Notes: generated by a model not told the origin, from the letters alone. Positions 29,596-39,618 are shown, numbered from the stretch's first letter. The stretch: DNA of 64,000 nucleotides from an uncultured Pseudomonas sp. (GCF_946885955.1 NZ_CAMPHI010000025.1:1-64000), one strand, 5' to 3'. Numbers and translations are program-made.

Positions 29596-30855
29596 TTACA
29601 GGACGCTCAGCGGGTACTCGACGATCAGGCGGAAATCGTTAAGATCGCCGTCCAGGTCGTTATCGGCCCGGTAGAAGGCGTTACGAATACGGAAGGACAG
29701 ATCCTTCGCTGCGCCTTCCTGGATCACGTACTTGGCTTCCATATCCAGCTCGCGCTCTTCAGCGCTGCCATCTGCCCCGGCGTCAATATTGTCGCCGATG
29801 GTGTAGCGGGTCATGAAGCTCAGGCCCGGTACGCCATAGGAGGCCATGTTGACGTCATAACGAACCTGCCAGGAGGTTTCGTCTTTGTTATTGAAGTCGG
29901 AGTACTGAACGGAGTTGTTCAGCCAGATGGTGCCATTACCATCGATATCGCCATAGCGGTAGCTGGTGTCACCGGTGGAGCGCTGGTGGCCCAGGGTGAA
30001 TTTGTGGGCACCCATGGTGTAGGAACCTGCCAGGCTCCAGATGTTGTTGTCCATTTCGCCTTGGTCTTCATGACCGTCCCCGCGGGTGCGGTAGCCATTG
30101 AAGTCGAAGTTCAGCGATTGGTCGTCCGCCAGTGGCAGATTGTAGTTCAAGTTGACGTAAGTCTTATTGAAGTTGTCATCTGCGTCGGAGTAGTGCAGTG
30201 CGCCGCTGAAATTGTCATTGAACGCATAGCTTGCGCCGAAGATGTTGATATCGGGCACATTGAAGGTGTCACGATCGCTGCTGACTTGGCTGCTGATAGC
30301 GGTGAAGCGGCCGGCAGTCAGTTCCAGGCCTTCGATTTCGTTGCTGGTCAGCAAGGTGCCGGTAGCGACTTCAGGCAGGATGCGGCTGTCATCGGTGCTG
30401 AGTACAGGGCTGCCGACGAACATGTTGCCGTGCTTCAGGACGGTGTCGGAGATGCGGAACTTGATGGCGCCGCCCACTTCGGACTGAGTGTCTTCGCCGC
30501 GGCCATTGCTGTCACTGTCAAATTGGCCATGACCAGCACTGTGACGACCACGACCGCTATCCAGCTTGATGCTGCTAAGGCTGTGAGCGTCAAAGCCTAC
30601 GCCTACGGTACCTTGAGTGAAGCCGGATTCCAGCAGCAGGCGGATGCCCAGGCCGGTTTCTTCACGATAGCTCTGAGCGTTACGCTGAGGGCCGCCAGTG
30701 CGGTAATCACGGTTGTGATAAAGAACACGGTTGAAGATGTTGAAGCTGGTGTCTTCAACGATACCCTTGGACTCGGATTGGCTCGAGGCGAATGCCATTT
30801 GGCTGGTGCCTGCTGCTACTGCGAGGGCGATTACGCTCCACTTCATCACTTGCAT
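29596..30855 (-). CDS. OprD-family outer-membrane porin
   Basis: The 419-residue protein has a signal peptide (MQVMKWSVIALAVAAGTSQMAFA) and an 18-strand barrel pattern. Landmarks are the N-terminal RNRDYRTGG-like region (HNRDYRTGG), aromatic-rich strands and a terminal strand ending in LIVEYPLSVL. OprD proteins take up basic amino acids, peptides or aromatic acids, and carbapenems enter through some of them. The paralogue cannot be fixed from sequence alone, although its place next to slyX matches oprD in P. aeruginosa. AAGGAG lies 8 nt before ATG 30855. Confidence 0.92.
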   Translation of the reverse strand: MQVMKWSVIALAVAAGTSQMAFASSQSESKGIVEDTSFNIFNRVLYHNRDYRTGGPQRNAQSYREETGLGIRLLLESGFTQGTVGVGFDAHSLSSIKLDSGRGRHSAGHGQFDSDSNGRGEDTQSEVGGAIKFRISDTVLKHGNMFVGSPVLSTDDSRILPEVATGTLLTSNEIEGLELTAGRFTAISSQVSSDRDTFNVPDINIFGASYAFNDNFSGALHYSDADDNFNKTYVNLNYNLPLADDQSLNFDFNGYRTRGDGHEDQGEMDNNIWSLAGSYTMGAHKFTLGHQRSTGDTSYRYGDIDGNGTIWLNNSVQYSDFNNKDETSWQVRYDVNMASYGVPGLSFMTRYTIGDNIDAGADGSAEERELDMEAKYVIQEGAAKDLSFRIRNAFYRADNDLDGDLNDFRLIVEYPLSVL

Positions 30856-31505
30856 CGTGATTGCTCCTTGGTTTAGAAGAGTTGCGCTGTCCACTGTTTT
30901 ATTGTATGGACAGCTCTTTCTTTTTGTGTCGGCGGTAACTTATAGCACGCAGCCTTTATTGGCGATAGTTGCAATCTATTCGTTGCGAATTCTTTTTCAT
31001 CATGTCGCAAAGAGTGAAAAAGAATGTCGCAATTCTGTAGCTTTCACTTGCGGCCTGTTAACGCCAACGGCTTTTCGCTACGGGAATCCGCTTGTACTGA
31101 CCTGCGCGCGGGGCATTCAGGTTGGTGCCTAGCATAAGGCAAGAACCGTGCTCAAAATGCACGCTGTCACGGATTTATCATTTTCTACCCTTGCCTCTAG
31201 TGTCCCGTGGATGTTGTATCCAGAGAGCATGCGCACTTCAAGCCCCTGGCTAAACATTTGAGCGTTGCTTCACGGGTATTTGAACAAGCGATTGATTGGG
31301 TTGTTGCCGGGCGTTTTCACTGCCATCAACGGCGCTGATTGTAACCGCTGTAATGGGGTTATTACGGTAGGAAACAAAAAGGTGCACGAACTGGTACGGC
31401 GGTGCATGGTTTTGGTGCGCGGGCTTCATCATAGTGTCGAGTTCTCGTAGGGGGGGACGATGCGGCGCTAGAATGGGCGATCGATTGCCTGGACGGAGAT
31501 TTCAT
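30856..31505. other. 650-bp intergenic region between porin and HIT gene
   Basis: No supportable gene is seen. On the minus strand a -10-like TATAAG (GCTATAAGT) lies near 30940, about 90 bp upstream of the porin start. It is plausibly the porin promoter, but no -35 at proper spacing stood out. The rest is non-repetitive and lower in GC than the flanking genes. Long leaders are known for OprD-type porins under catabolite and amino-acid control, so regulatory sites are likely here. Confidence 0.4.
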
Positions 31506-31931
31506 ATGTTCACCCTGGATTCACGCTTGCAGCACGATACCTTGCTGGTGGGCGATTTTCCGCTGTGTCGCCTGCTGCTGATGAACGATGCCCACTATCC
31601 ATGGTTCATTCTCGTGCCCAGGCGTGAGCCGGTCAGCGAGCTGTTTCAGTTGGATACCGAGGAGCAGCAGGCCTTGTGGCGGGAAACCACTTGGCTGGCA
31701 GAGAAACTCAAGGATGCCTTCGCCGCAGACAAGATGAATGTTGCGACCTTGGGCAATGTGGTCAGTCAGTTGCACATGCATGTGGTCGTGCGTCGTCGCG
31801 ACGATATCGCCTGGCCTGCGCCTGTCTGGGGCAAGCATGCAGCACAGCCGTATGATGAGCAGCAGGTCGCCGCCATCAGGGAAAAGCTGCAGCTGATCCT
31901 GACTGAGAACTTTTGCTTTGCCGAGGTGTGA
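31506..31931 (+). CDS. HIT-domain protein
   Basis: The 141-residue protein belongs to the histidine-triad nucleotide-binding superfamily. The motif appears as NVVSQLHMHVVVRRR (about 86-100). The first two His of HxHxH are present, but the third is Val, as in one bacterial subgroup. NDAHYPWFILVPR (about 28-40) matches the N-terminal strand. Activity may be nucleoside phosphoramidase-like. GGAG lies upstream of ATG 31506 and slyX follows after 3 bp. Confidence 0.88.
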   Translation: MFTLDSRLQHDTLLVGDFPLCRLLLMNDAHYPWFILVPRREPVSELFQLDTEEQQALWRETTWLAEKLKDAFAADKMNVATLGNVVSQLHMHVVVRRRDDIAWPAPVWGKHAAQPYDEQQVAAIREKLQLILTENFCFAEV

Positions 31932-31934
31932 GTC

Positions 31935-32141
31935 TTGACGACGGAAGAACGAATTACCGAGTTGGAGAGTCGTCTGGCTTTTCAGGATGACACTATTCAG
32001 GCGCTCAATGATGTGCTGGTAGCCCAGCAGCGGGTTTTGGAGCGCTTGCAGTTGCAGCTTGCGGCTTTGGCCAAGCGGCAGCAGGAGTCGTCCAATCAGT
32101 TCGATATGCAACAGGACGAGGCGCCGCCGCCTCACTATTGA
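31935..32141 (+). CDS. slyX: SlyX family coiled-coil protein
   Basis: The 68-residue protein is one long coiled coil: [20 protein letters not shown], then a leucine-rich heptad region to about residue 48, and a conserved tail ending PPPHY. The start is probably TTG at 31935 with GAGG 8 nt upstream, since no ATG or GTG gives the family N-terminus. Role unknown; in other genera it sits near slyD. It forms an operon with the HIT gene. Confidence 0.88.
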   Translation: MTTEERITELESRLAFQDDTIQALNDVLVAQQRVLERLQLQLAALAKRQQESSNQFDMQQDEAPPPHY

Positions 32142-32179
32142 TCGGTTTCATCCGGCGATTGGATTGCCCGGCCGAAATA

Positions 32180-32218
32180 AAAAGGCCCGCCTGCAGAACG
32201 TCTGCGGGCGGGCCTTTT
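32180..32218. terminator. bidirectional intrinsic terminator
   Basis: AAAAGGCCCGCC...GGCGGGCCTTTT, with an inner GCAGA/TCTGC continuation, forms a stem of about 17 bp between slyX (+) and the cold-shock membrane protein (-). Confidence 0.9.
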
Positions 32219-32229
32219 GTTTTCTGCGG

Positions 32230-32847
32230 TTAACGGCGGGCGGGCATTGCCGCGATCACGTCTTCGGCTTGCAGGCCTTTATCGCGCTGCATGACCGAGA
32301 ACTCGACGCGCTGGCCTTCGACCAGGACGCGGTGGCCTTCGCCGCGGATGGCGCGGAAGTGCACGAAGATGTCATCGCCAGAGTCGCGAGAAATAAAGCC
32401 GAAACCTTTGGATGTGTTGAACCACTTCACAGTACCGGTTTCGCGGTCGGTCATGTCGCGCGGTGCGCTGAGGGTGCGTGTTTGCAGGCGCAGGTTGGTG
32501 GCCAGATGCAGTACGACGGCCAGCAGTACGATCAACAGGCTGTATAGGCTCGCGGGTTGGTTGGCGATCACCGGCAGGGGGGCCAGCAACACAAGGGCCT
32601 GCAACAGGCTGGCGAGAACCAACAGTGCCGAAACCGAGTTTTGCAGTTGATGGCGTAGGCCGGCGTGCCAGATGGGTAGTTGTGGGGCGAGTATCAGGTT
32701 GATCAGGCCGAGCAGGGCAAGGGTCAATGCTTCAGGTCGTTGCAGAAATGGCTGGGTGTTTTCGTGGAGGCTGGGGACAAATGACAAGAGCAGAGCGGCT
32801 AGGCCTGTTACCAGGTGGACGATTTTCAGCATGTTCAATGAGCTCAC
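32230..32847 (-). CDS. membrane protein with C-terminal cold-shock domain
   Basis: About 120 N-terminal residues form four hydrophobic helices. A full cold-shock domain is fused at the C-terminus (about 137-200). It keeps both RNA-binding motifs, KGFGFI and DIFVHF, plus [11 protein letters not shown]. The protein could hold a nucleic-acid-binding OB fold at the inner face of the membrane. P. aeruginosa has a protein of the same type beside dps. Either GTG 32847 or ATG 32832 (MLKIVHLV) could be the start, as neither has a clear ribosome binding site. Role unknown. Confidence 0.85.
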   Translation of the reverse strand: MSSLNMLKIVHLVTGLAALLLSFVPSLHENTQPFLQRPEALTLALLGLINLILAPQLPIWHAGLRHQLQNSVSALLVLASLLQALVLLAPLPVIANQPASLYSLLIVLLAVVLHLATNLRLQTRTLSAPRDMTDRETGTVKWFNTSKGFGFISRDSGDDIFVHFRAIRGEGHRVLVEGQRVEFSVMQRDKGLQAEDVIAAMPARR

Positions 32848-32996
32848 TAAATTTATAAGGACGCCAGGAGGAGCTGGCCGCGCGGGCTGGGTGAAATGGA
32901 GGAAGTTGGGCCTTGCGCGAAAGCAGCCTATGCGTCAACCAGGGGGTGATTGACGGCACGGGGCGTATTTAACAGCAAACGGCAGGGCGACTCAAA

Positions 32997-34064
32997 TCAA
33001 GCGGATAGCGCTGGCTCTGGCGCGGCAGGGTGGACCTGATTGCGGCCGTTGCGCTTGGCCTCGTAGAGGGCATCGTCGGCGCGGGTAAGCAGGCTTTCCA
33101 GATTGTCGCCGGCCTTGGCGAGCGAGTAGCCGAACGATGCGGTGATGCTGTCGAGTATCTGATCGGTGCTGCGCACCTTGATCCGCAGGGACTGAATCTT
33201 CAGGCGCAGTTTGTTGGCGAAGGCGTGAGCCTGGGCTTCGTCGTCGCATTCGCGAAGAATTACGCAGAACTCCTCGCCGCCATAGCGCGCGGCCATGGCG
33301 TTGGCCGGTAGCAGGTTGCGCATGAGTTGGCCGACATGCTGCAGCACCCGATCGCCGAGCGGGTGACCATATTGGTCGTTGAACTCCTTGAAGTGGTCGA
33401 TATCCAGCATTATCAGCGCAATACCCTCGTGCCCCTTGTTCAGGGCCTGTTCAAGCAGCCGGGTAAAGGCGCTTCTGTTGAATACCTGCGTCAGGCTGTC
33501 CAGGGTTGCCGCCAGGTGGGCGCGTTCCAGCTGGCTGCGCAGGTTCTTGATCTCATCTTGCGCGGCGCGCAGGCGGTGCAGGAACTTTTCCTGCTGGCTC
33601 TGCATCTGCTGGGTGTTCTCCTGCAGCTCGATCAATACAGTGGGCAGGTCGTCGATGACCGGCTCCTGCAGGGCTGCAAGGCCATGCTGCAGGCTGATTT
33701 GATAGTTGCGGCTGCCAATGACGCTGGTCTCTATGTTGCCTTCGATATCATCGACCAATTCGATAACTTGCTGCTGGCCCGAGCGCGCATCTTCCAGTTC
33801 GCCGCGGATGATGTAGTCGCGAAACAATTTCACCGCGGTTTCCGGGGGGAAACTGTCGAAGTCACGCAAGGCTTTGTCCAGGCGCTGATTCAGCTCCGGT
33901 TCCTTGCCGCGGCTATAGGTGTACCAGAGTGCGTAATGCACGGGGTTGGGCGGAATATCATGGCGCACCATCAGTGGCACGGCCTGGCGCAGCAGCGCCG
34001 CCGCTTCGCGGGTCTCTTCGGGGTAAAGCTCCAGAATCGACGGAGGCTTGTTTGACTTGCTCAT
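32997..34064 (-). CDS. diguanylate cyclase (GGDEF)
   Basis: The 355-residue protein has no membrane segment. A helical N-terminal region (about 1-185) ends in a coiled coil (about 145-185), followed by a GGDEF domain. The active site is RYGGEEF (about 277-283), with DIDHFKEFNDQYGH upstream. The inhibitory RxxD site expected five residues before GGEEF is replaced by PANA, so product inhibition is probably lost. It should make c-di-GMP in the cytoplasm. The frame is open 33 codons upstream; MSKSNKPPS at 34064 is the better start. Confidence 0.92.
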   Translation of the reverse strand: MSKSNKPPSILELYPEETREAAALLRQAVPLMVRHDIPPNPVHYALWYTYSRGKEPELNQRLDKALRDFDSFPPETAVKLFRDYIIRGELEDARSGQQQVIELVDDIEGNIETSVIGSRNYQISLQHGLAALQEPVIDDLPTVLIELQENTQQMQSQQEKFLHRLRAAQDEIKNLRSQLERAHLAATLDSLTQVFNRSAFTRLLEQALNKGHEGIALIMLDIDHFKEFNDQYGHPLGDRVLQHVGQLMRNLLPANAMAARYGGEEFCVILRECDDEAQAHAFANKLRLKIQSLRIKVRSTDQILDSITASFGYSLAKAGDNLESLLTRADDALYEAKRNGRNQVHPAAPEPALSA

Positions 34065-34127
34065 GCCTATCACTGAGGTGGGGGTGCGAATGTGCAAAGC
34101 ATAGAACAGGCAAGTGTCAGGCGCATA

Positions 34128-34155
34128 GCAAAAGACCCGACAAGTCGGGCCTTTG
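34128..34155 (-). terminator. terminator downstream of dps-like gene
   Basis: On the minus strand AAAGGCCCGAC-TT-GTCGGGTCTTTT forms a hairpin with a T-rich tail 17 bp after the dps stop. Confidence 0.8.
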
Positions 34156-34171
34156 TGAGTCATTGTTGATG

Positions 34172-34642
34172 TTATTCGGCGAGTAGGCTGCGCAGCATCC
34201 AGGCGGTTTTTTCATGCACCTGCATGCGCTGTGTCAGCAGGTCGGCGGTCGGTTCGTCACTCACCTTGTCCAGTAGCGGGAAAATACCGCGGGCGGTGCG
34301 GATCACGGCCTCCTGGCCTTGTACCAATTGTTTGATCATTTCCGCTGCGCTGGGTACGCCTTCTTCCTCCTTGATCGAGGACAGCCTGGCGTAGGCGGCG
34401 TAAGTGCCGGGGGCCGGGAAACCGAGTGCACGGATGCGCTCGGCGATCAAATCGACCGCCAGGGCCAGTTCGGTGTATTGCCCCTCGAACATCAGGTGCA
34501 AGGTGTTGAACATGGGGCCGGTGACGTTCCAGTGGAAGTTGTGGGTTTTCAGGTACAGGGTGTAAGTGTCCGCGAGCAGTCGGGACAGGCCTTCGGCGAT
34601 GGCCGCTCGATCTTGTTCGGCGATTCCAATATTGATTTCCAT
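34172..34642 (-). CDS. dps: Dps-family DNA-binding ferritin-like protein
   Basis: Dps dodecamers oxidise and store iron with peroxide and protect DNA. The 156-residue protein has the ferroxidase-site pattern [15 protein letters not shown] (His about 32 and 35) and [20 protein letters not shown], with the second-site Asp and Glu spaced as in Dps. It lies where P. aeruginosa has its Dps-like gene. The start [11 protein letters not shown] at 34642 has GAGGAG upstream; a further 10 codons are open. Confidence 0.93.
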   Translation of the reverse strand: MEINIGIAEQDRAAIAEGLSRLLADTYTLYLKTHNFHWNVTGPMFNTLHLMFEGQYTELALAVDLIAERIRALGFPAPGTYAAYARLSSIKEEEGVPSAAEMIKQLVQGQEAVIRTARGIFPLLDKVSDEPTADLLTQRMQVHEKTAWMLRSLLAE

Positions 34643-34757
34643 AGATTTTTCTCCTCTCAAGTTGATTGGCAAACTATTGCACAGCCCTGTTGTTTTTGAT
34701 CCTGGCTTATATCAATAGACATCATTGTTAGAGGTAATGGCTGGCTTGGCAGTTCAA

Positions 34758-35573
34758 TTATCGGCGTAACAGCTTGCGCAGTACGCTCGCATAACCGGTC
34801 GGCAGCAGGCGTTGCAGGATATCCAGCAATCGCGCGTCGCCGCCGATCAGGATGCGCGGTCGCCTGGCCTTTATGCCTTCGACGATCAGGCTGGCTGCCC
34901 GCTCCGGGGTGGTGCGGGCGAGTCTGCCGAAGTCGGCCGCCGCGCGCGTGGCGTCGCGGTTGCCATCCATGCCCTGATAAAACCGGGCGGCCCGAGCGAT
35001 ATTGGTTCTTATGCCTCCCGGGTGGACGCAGCTCACGCCGACGTTACTCGAGTCGAGCTCCTGGCGGAGCGCTTCGGTAAAACCGCGTACGGCAAATTTA
35101 CTGGCGTTATAGGCGGCCTGGGTGGGCAGCGCGATGATCCCGAACAGGCTGGAGATGTTGACGATATGCCCCTGGTTGGCCTTCAGCAGATGGGGCAGAA
35201 AAGCTTTGGTGCCATGCACCACGCCCCAGAAGTTGATGTTCATCAACCATTCGAAATCGTCGAAACTCAGTTCAGCGACGGTTTGCGAGACCGATACGCC
35301 GGCATTGTTGATGACCAACTCGACGCGCCCGTGCTGGCTCAATACCTCGTCGGCAAATGCGAACACGGCGGAGCGGTCGGCGACGTCGAGGATATGGCTG
35401 CTCACCTGGTGACCGCGTTCGCGCAGCTCGGTGGCGACGTTTTGCAGATTTTCCGGGTGGTTGTCGGCGAGGGCCAGATGACAGCCCTCGCTGGCGAGTC
35501 GATGTGCGAGCGAGCGTCCAATGCCGGAGCCTGCGCCGGTGATTACGGCTACCTTGCCTGTGAGTGATCGCAT
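34758..35573 (-). CDS. SDR-family oxidoreductase
   Basis: The 271-residue protein is a short-chain dehydrogenase. The cofactor loop is GAGSGIGRS (about 13-21), the strand-4 motif is NNAGVS (about 88-93), and the catalytic Ser-Tyr-Lys appear in VNISSLFGIIALPTQAAYNASK (landmarks ISSLFG and YNASK, Tyr about 157 and Lys 161). A C-terminal extension ARRPRILIGGDARLLD is typical of the fatty-acyl or steroid-like branch. Substrate unknown. It is transcribed alone, between dps and the HD-GYP gene. Confidence 0.9.
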   Translation of the reverse strand: MRSLTGKVAVITGAGSGIGRSLAHRLASEGCHLALADNHPENLQNVATELRERGHQVSSHILDVADRSAVFAFADEVLSQHGRVELVINNAGVSVSQTVAELSFDDFEWLMNINFWGVVHGTKAFLPHLLKANQGHIVNISSLFGIIALPTQAAYNASKFAVRGFTEALRQELDSSNVGVSCVHPGGIRTNIARAARFYQGMDGNRDATRAAADFGRLARTTPERAASLIVEGIKARRPRILIGGDARLLDILQRLLPTGYASVLRKLLRR

Positions 35574-35631
35574 AAATGTGTGGCGCGCGCCTCGGTTCGG
35601 TTGATGGACGCCGGTCTGGCGTGTGGGGGTT

Positions 35632-36750
35632 CTACTGGTGAGCCAGTTCCGGATGCTGGTTGAGCGCGTGGTTGAACTGCTCGACCCAGTATGCGCTGAA
35701 CTGGCTGCCGGCAAGCCCGTTGATTTCAAGTATGGCGCGCAGCAGTGGGCGTTTGCTCAGGGTCTGATGGGCGCGCTCATGGGTGCGTGCATCGAAGGTG
35801 TCGACGATGGCCAGAATCAGTGCGCCGGCGCTGATTTCCACTTCCTGCAGGCCTTTCGGATAGCCACTGCCGTCGGCATGCTCCTGGTGTTGCAGGGCTA
35901 TTTCGGCAGCAGCCTGCCAATTGGGCATGCGCTTGAGCAGGTCGTAGGCCAAGCGCGGGTGGGATTGCATATGGCGACGTTCTTCGCGATTGAAGCTGGC
36001 GTCCTTGTGCAGCATTTCCAGTGGCAGAAACGCCATGCCGAGGTCGTGCAGGCAAACGGCTGCGGCGAGTTGATCCGGTGGCTCGGGTGTGCCACCGATG
36101 CGGTTGATCATCAGCGCCAGGTCCAGTTGTCGCATGCCGCGGCCCTGCCAGTAGCGGGAGCGGCGTTCGCTGGCTTGCATCAGCTCGACGAAGAACAGCA
36201 GGTCGGCATCCAGTGCAATGCCGTGGCGTTCCAGCAGCTGTTCCGCCTGAGGCGCGCCCAAGGTGGGCGGGTTGACCAGTTGGGTATTGGGGTCGAGCTT
36301 GAGCAACAGCGCACGGCGCGCATCCATCTGGCGATTGCTCGGTGTCGTCGCCAAGGCGCTGAGGGCTTTGCAGAGCGCATCGACCTGTGCGGCATCCAGT
36401 CGTGCGGGTGCGCCGCCGAGATCCTGGGCGATCAATTCCTTGAGGTTGTCGAGGCTGAGCAGAAGGATATCGCCCAGCAGGCTGTCGAAGCTCAATTGCG
36501 CCTCGCGCAGGCATGAGAGGACGTCTTCCAGTGCTTGCGGCAGCGGCATGCGCGCGTTGAGGCCGATGTAGCCCAGGTTGCCTTTGAGGCTGTGGATCTG
36601 GCGGAACAGCTTATGTAAGCGCTCGGGATCGTCCGGCGCTTGCTCCAGTTCGATCAGCAGCTGTTCGCTGCGCTGGAATTGCTCGGCGGTTTCCTGGCGG
36701 AAGTCGTCCAGCAGATCGCGGGGTATTTCGGCGAGGGTTGGCTTGGCCAT
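35632..36750 (-). CDS. HPt domain fused to HD-GYP-type phosphodiesterase domain
   Basis: The 372-residue protein begins with an HPt domain. The phospho-accepting His is in FRQIHSLKGNLGYIG (about 52). The second half is an HD-GYP-like domain with CLHDLGMAF (about 239-247), HMQSHPRLAYDLL and HQEHADGSGYPKG (about 286-298), so most metal ligands are kept. HD-GYP proteins hydrolyse c-di-GMP. No receiver domain is present, so it may take phosphate from a separate hybrid kinase. It is divergent from aspS. Confidence 0.88.
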   Translation of the reverse strand: MAKPTLAEIPRDLLDDFRQETAEQFQRSEQLLIELEQAPDDPERLHKLFRQIHSLKGNLGYIGLNARMPLPQALEDVLSCLREAQLSFDSLLGDILLLSLDNLKELIAQDLGGAPARLDAAQVDALCKALSALATTPSNRQMDARRALLLKLDPNTQLVNPPTLGAPQAEQLLERHGIALDADLLFFVELMQASERRSRYWQGRGMRQLDLALMINRIGGTPEPPDQLAAAVCLHDLGMAFLPLEMLHKDASFNREERRHMQSHPRLAYDLLKRMPNWQAAAEIALQHQEHADGSGYPKGLQEVEISAGALILAIVDTFDARTHERAHQTLSKRPLLRAILEINGLAGSQFSAYWVEQFNHALNQHPELAHQ

Positions 36751-36815
36751 GGCCGCTCTCCTGTAGTGAGAACCCTCAGTATAGAAAGCCTTGACGAAAG
36801 CGCGTGGGCGGGCGG

Positions 36816-36844
36816 CTGCAAGTAGCGACTTAACCATATATAAT
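36816..36844 (+). promoter_or_regulatory. probable aspS promoter
   Basis: A consensus -10 TATAAT at 36839-36844 has a weak -35 CTGCAA 17 bp upstream. The aspS start lies 126 bp downstream. Confidence 0.5.
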
Positions 36845-36969
36845 CCTGCGCTTTGCCGCGAAATGCGGGTTGCGGAAAGCGTTGCGCAACCCCTCTGGCG
36901 GGCATGATCCGGACACGCGCGCCGCCCTGCGGCCCAACGAATTCAAGACTCAAGAGAAGCGATTACCCC

Positions 36970-38745
36970 ATGATGCGCAGCCACTATTGCGGCCAACTGA
37001 ACGAGAGCCTGGAAGGTCAGGAAGTCACCCTTTGCGGTTGGGTCCATCGCCGTCGCGATCACGGCGGGGTGATCTTCCTCGATATCCGCGACCGTGAAGG
37101 CCTGGCCCAGGTGGTATTCGACCCCGATCGCGCCGAAACCTTTGCCGCGGCAGACAAAGTGCGCAGCGAGTACGTAGTCAAAATCACCGGCAAGGTGCGG
37201 CTGCGACCGGCGGGTGCCGGTAACGCCAATATAGCTTCCGGCGCTATCGAAGTGCTGGGCTACGAACTGGAAGTGCTGAACGAGGCGGAAACTCCGCCGT
37301 TCCCGCTCAATGAATACACCGACGTGGGCGAAGAAACCCGTCTGCGTTATCGCTTCATCGACCTGCGTCGCCCGGAGATGGCCGAGAAGCTCAAGCTGCG
37401 CTCGCGCATCACCTCGAGCATCCGCCGCTACCTCGACGACAACGGCTTCCTCGACGTGGAAACCCCGATCCTCACCCGCGCCACCCCGGAAGGCGCGCGC
37501 GACTATCTGGTGCCGAGCCGCACCCACGCCGGTAGCTTCTTCGCCCTGCCGCAGTCGCCGCAGCTGTTCAAGCAGCTGCTGATGGTGGCCGGCTTCGACC
37601 GCTACTACCAGATCGCCAAGTGCTTCCGTGACGAAGACCTGCGCGCCGACCGCCAGCCGGAATTCACCCAGATCGACATCGAGACCAGCTTCCTCGATGA
37701 AAAAGACATCATGGGCATCACCGAGACCATGGTGCGCAACCTGTTCAAGGAAGTGCTGGATGTCGAGTTCGGCGAGCTGCCGCACATGACCCTGGCCGAG
37801 GCCATGCGCCGCTTCGGTTCGGACAAGCCGGACCTGCGCAACCCGTTGGAACTGGTGGACGTCGAAGATCAGCTCAAGGACGTCGACTTCAAGGTCTTCG
37901 CCGGTCCGGCCAACGACCCCAAGTGCCGCGTCACCGCGCTGCGCGTACCGGGCGGGGCGAGCATGCCGCGCAAGCAGATCGACGACTACACCAAGTTCGT
38001 CGGCATCTACGGCGCCAAGGGCCTGGCCTATATCAAGGTCAACGAGCGCGCCAATGGCGTCGATGGCCTGCAGTCGCCGATCGTTAAGAACATCCCGCTG
38101 GACAACATCAATGTGATCCTCGATCGCGTTGGTGCGGTCGATGGCGACATCGTGTTCTTCGGTGCCGACAAGGCCAAGATCGTCAGCGAGGCCCTGGGCG
38201 CGCTGCGCATCAAGCTGGGTCATGATCTGAATCTGCTCACCTGCGAGTGGGCACCGCTGTGGGTCGTAGACTTCCCGATGTTCGAGGAAAACGACGACGG
38301 CAGCCTGACTGCCATGCACCACCCGTTCACCGCACCGAGCTGCAGCCCGACCGAGCTGGAAGCCAACCCGGCCGCCGCGCTGTCGCGTGCCTACGACATG
38401 GTGCTTAACGGTACTGAGCTGGGCGGCGGTTCGATCCGTATCCACGACAAGGCCATGCAGCAGACCGTGTTCCGCGTACTGGGCATCAGCGAAGAGGAGC
38501 AGCAGGAGAAGTTCGGCTTCCTCCTCGACGCCCTGAAGTTCGGTGCGCCGCCTCATGGTGGCCTGGCCTTCGGTCTGGACCGTCTGGTGATGCTGATGAC
38601 CGGCGCCCAGTCGATCCGCGAAGTGATCGCCTTCCCGAAAACCCAGAGCGCGGCCTGTGTCATGACCCAGGCGCCGGGTTTGGTGGATAACAAGGCTCTA
38701 CGCGAACTGCATATTCGCCTGCGTGAGCAGCCGAAGGCGGAGTAA
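36970..38745 (+). CDS. aspS: aspartyl-tRNA synthetase (likely non-discriminating)
   Basis: The 591-residue class II synthetase matches the bacterial type with a GAD insertion. It has an N-terminal OB fold ([19 protein letters not shown], about 19-37), motif 1 with [10 protein letters not shown], motif 2 [18 protein letters not shown] (about 217-234), the insertion domain (about 290-420) and motif 3 [14 protein letters not shown]. In Pseudomonas the enzyme also charges tRNA(Asn) for later amidation; I infer that here from the family. ATG 36970 gives [12 protein letters not shown]. The frame is open 39 codons upstream. Confidence 0.96.
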   Translation: MMRSHYCGQLNESLEGQEVTLCGWVHRRRDHGGVIFLDIRDREGLAQVVFDPDRAETFAAADKVRSEYVVKITGKVRLRPAGAGNANIASGAIEVLGYELEVLNEAETPPFPLNEYTDVGEETRLRYRFIDLRRPEMAEKLKLRSRITSSIRRYLDDNGFLDVETPILTRATPEGARDYLVPSRTHAGSFFALPQSPQLFKQLLMVAGFDRYYQIAKCFRDEDLRADRQPEFTQIDIETSFLDEKDIMGITETMVRNLFKEVLDVEFGELPHMTLAEAMRRFGSDKPDLRNPLELVDVEDQLKDVDFKVFAGPANDPKCRVTALRVPGGASMPRKQIDDYTKFVGIYGAKGLAYIKVNERANGVDGLQSPIVKNIPLDNINVILDRVGAVDGDIVFFGADKAKIVSEALGALRIKLGHDLNLLTCEWAPLWVVDFPMFEENDDGSLTAMHHPFTAPSCSPTELEANPAAALSRAYDMVLNGTELGGGSIRIHDKAMQQTVFRVLGISEEEQQEKFGFLLDALKFGAPPHGGLAFGLDRLVMLMTGAQSIREVIAFPKTQSAACVMTQAPGLVDNKALRELHIRLREQPKAE

Positions 38746-38751
38746 AGCGTC

Positions 38752-38783
38752 AAAAGAAGCCTGGTTTTCCAGGCTTCTTCTTT
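38752..38783 (+). terminator. terminator after aspS
   Basis: AGAAGCCTGG-TTTT-CCAGGCTTCT followed by TCTTTA is a perfect 10-bp stem with tetraloop. Confidence 0.85.
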
Positions 38784-38849
38784 ATAGCTGGACGGAGAGG
38801 CTCGAACTCTTACGCCTCGTTATCGAACTTGCAACAACCGGAGTGAGTT

Positions 38850-39599
38850 ATGGCTGGTCATTCCAAATGGGCCAATATCAAGCACCGCAAGGGGCGCCAA
38901 GACGCCAAGCGCGGCAAGATTTTCACCAAGCTTATTCGTGAGCTGACCGTTGCTGCCAAGCATGGCGGGCCGGTCCCGGCAGACAACCCGCGCCTGCGTC
39001 TGGCCGTGGACAAGGCGTTGACGGCCAACATGTCGCGTGACGTCATCGATCGTGCCATCGCCCGGGGTGCTGGTAACGACGAAGCCGACAACATGATCGA
39101 GCTGAGTTATGAAGGTTATGCGCCAAGCGGCGTGGCGATCTTCGTCGAGGCCATGACCGACAATCGCAACCGCACTGCCGCCGAGGTACGCCACGCCTTT
39201 ACCAAGTGCGCCGGCAACCTGGGCACCGATGGTTCGGTGGCCTATATGTTCGAGCGCAAGGGGCATATCAGTTACGCCCCCGGGGTCGATGAAGAAGCCT
39301 TGATGGACGCCGCCCTAGAGGCGGGTGCCGACGATATCGTCAGCAACGACGACGGTTCGGTGGATGTCTACACCGCCTTCGCCGGCTTCCATGCGGTGAA
39401 CGAGGCGCTCGGCGCCGCCGGGTTCAAGGGCGACGAGGCCGAGATATCGATGATCCCGTCGATCGCCGCGCCCATCGCCGATCTGGAAACCGCGCAGAAA
39501 GTCATCAAGCTGATCGACATGCTGGAAGACCTCGACGACGTGCAGAACGTCTACCACAACGCCGAGATCCCCGACGAGATCATGGAGCAGCTGGGCTGA
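38850..39599 (+). CDS. pmpR: YebC/PmpR-family transcriptional regulator
   Basis: The 249-residue protein starts [22 protein letters not shown], the YebC signature, and keeps [29 protein letters not shown] as landmarks GYAPSGVA and DNRNRT. In P. aeruginosa PmpR represses the pqsR promoter. YebC-type proteins have more recently been linked to translation of difficult proline stretches. No PQS cluster is seen in this window, so the target may differ. GGAGTGAG precedes the ATG. Confidence 0.94.
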   Translation: MAGHSKWANIKHRKGRQDAKRGKIFTKLIRELTVAAKHGGPVPADNPRLRLAVDKALTANMSRDVIDRAIARGAGNDEADNMIELSYEGYAPSGVAIFVEAMTDNRNRTAAEVRHAFTKCAGNLGTDGSVAYMFERKGHISYAPGVDEEALMDAALEAGADDIVSNDDGSVDVYTAFAGFHAVNEALGAAGFKGDEAEISMIPSIAAPIADLETAQKVIKLIDMLEDLDDVQNVYHNAEIPDEIMEQLG

Positions 39600-39618
39600 T
39601 CGCGATTGTCGCTCGCCA

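Noticed and set aside
31250..31432. Short frames in the gap upstream of the HIT gene
   Set aside because: About 60 codons on both strands, with no ribosome binding site and no protein-like features.
36943..38556. 537-codon minus-strand frame opposite aspS
   Set aside because: Same reason as the relA antisense frame; no motifs, no ribosome binding site.
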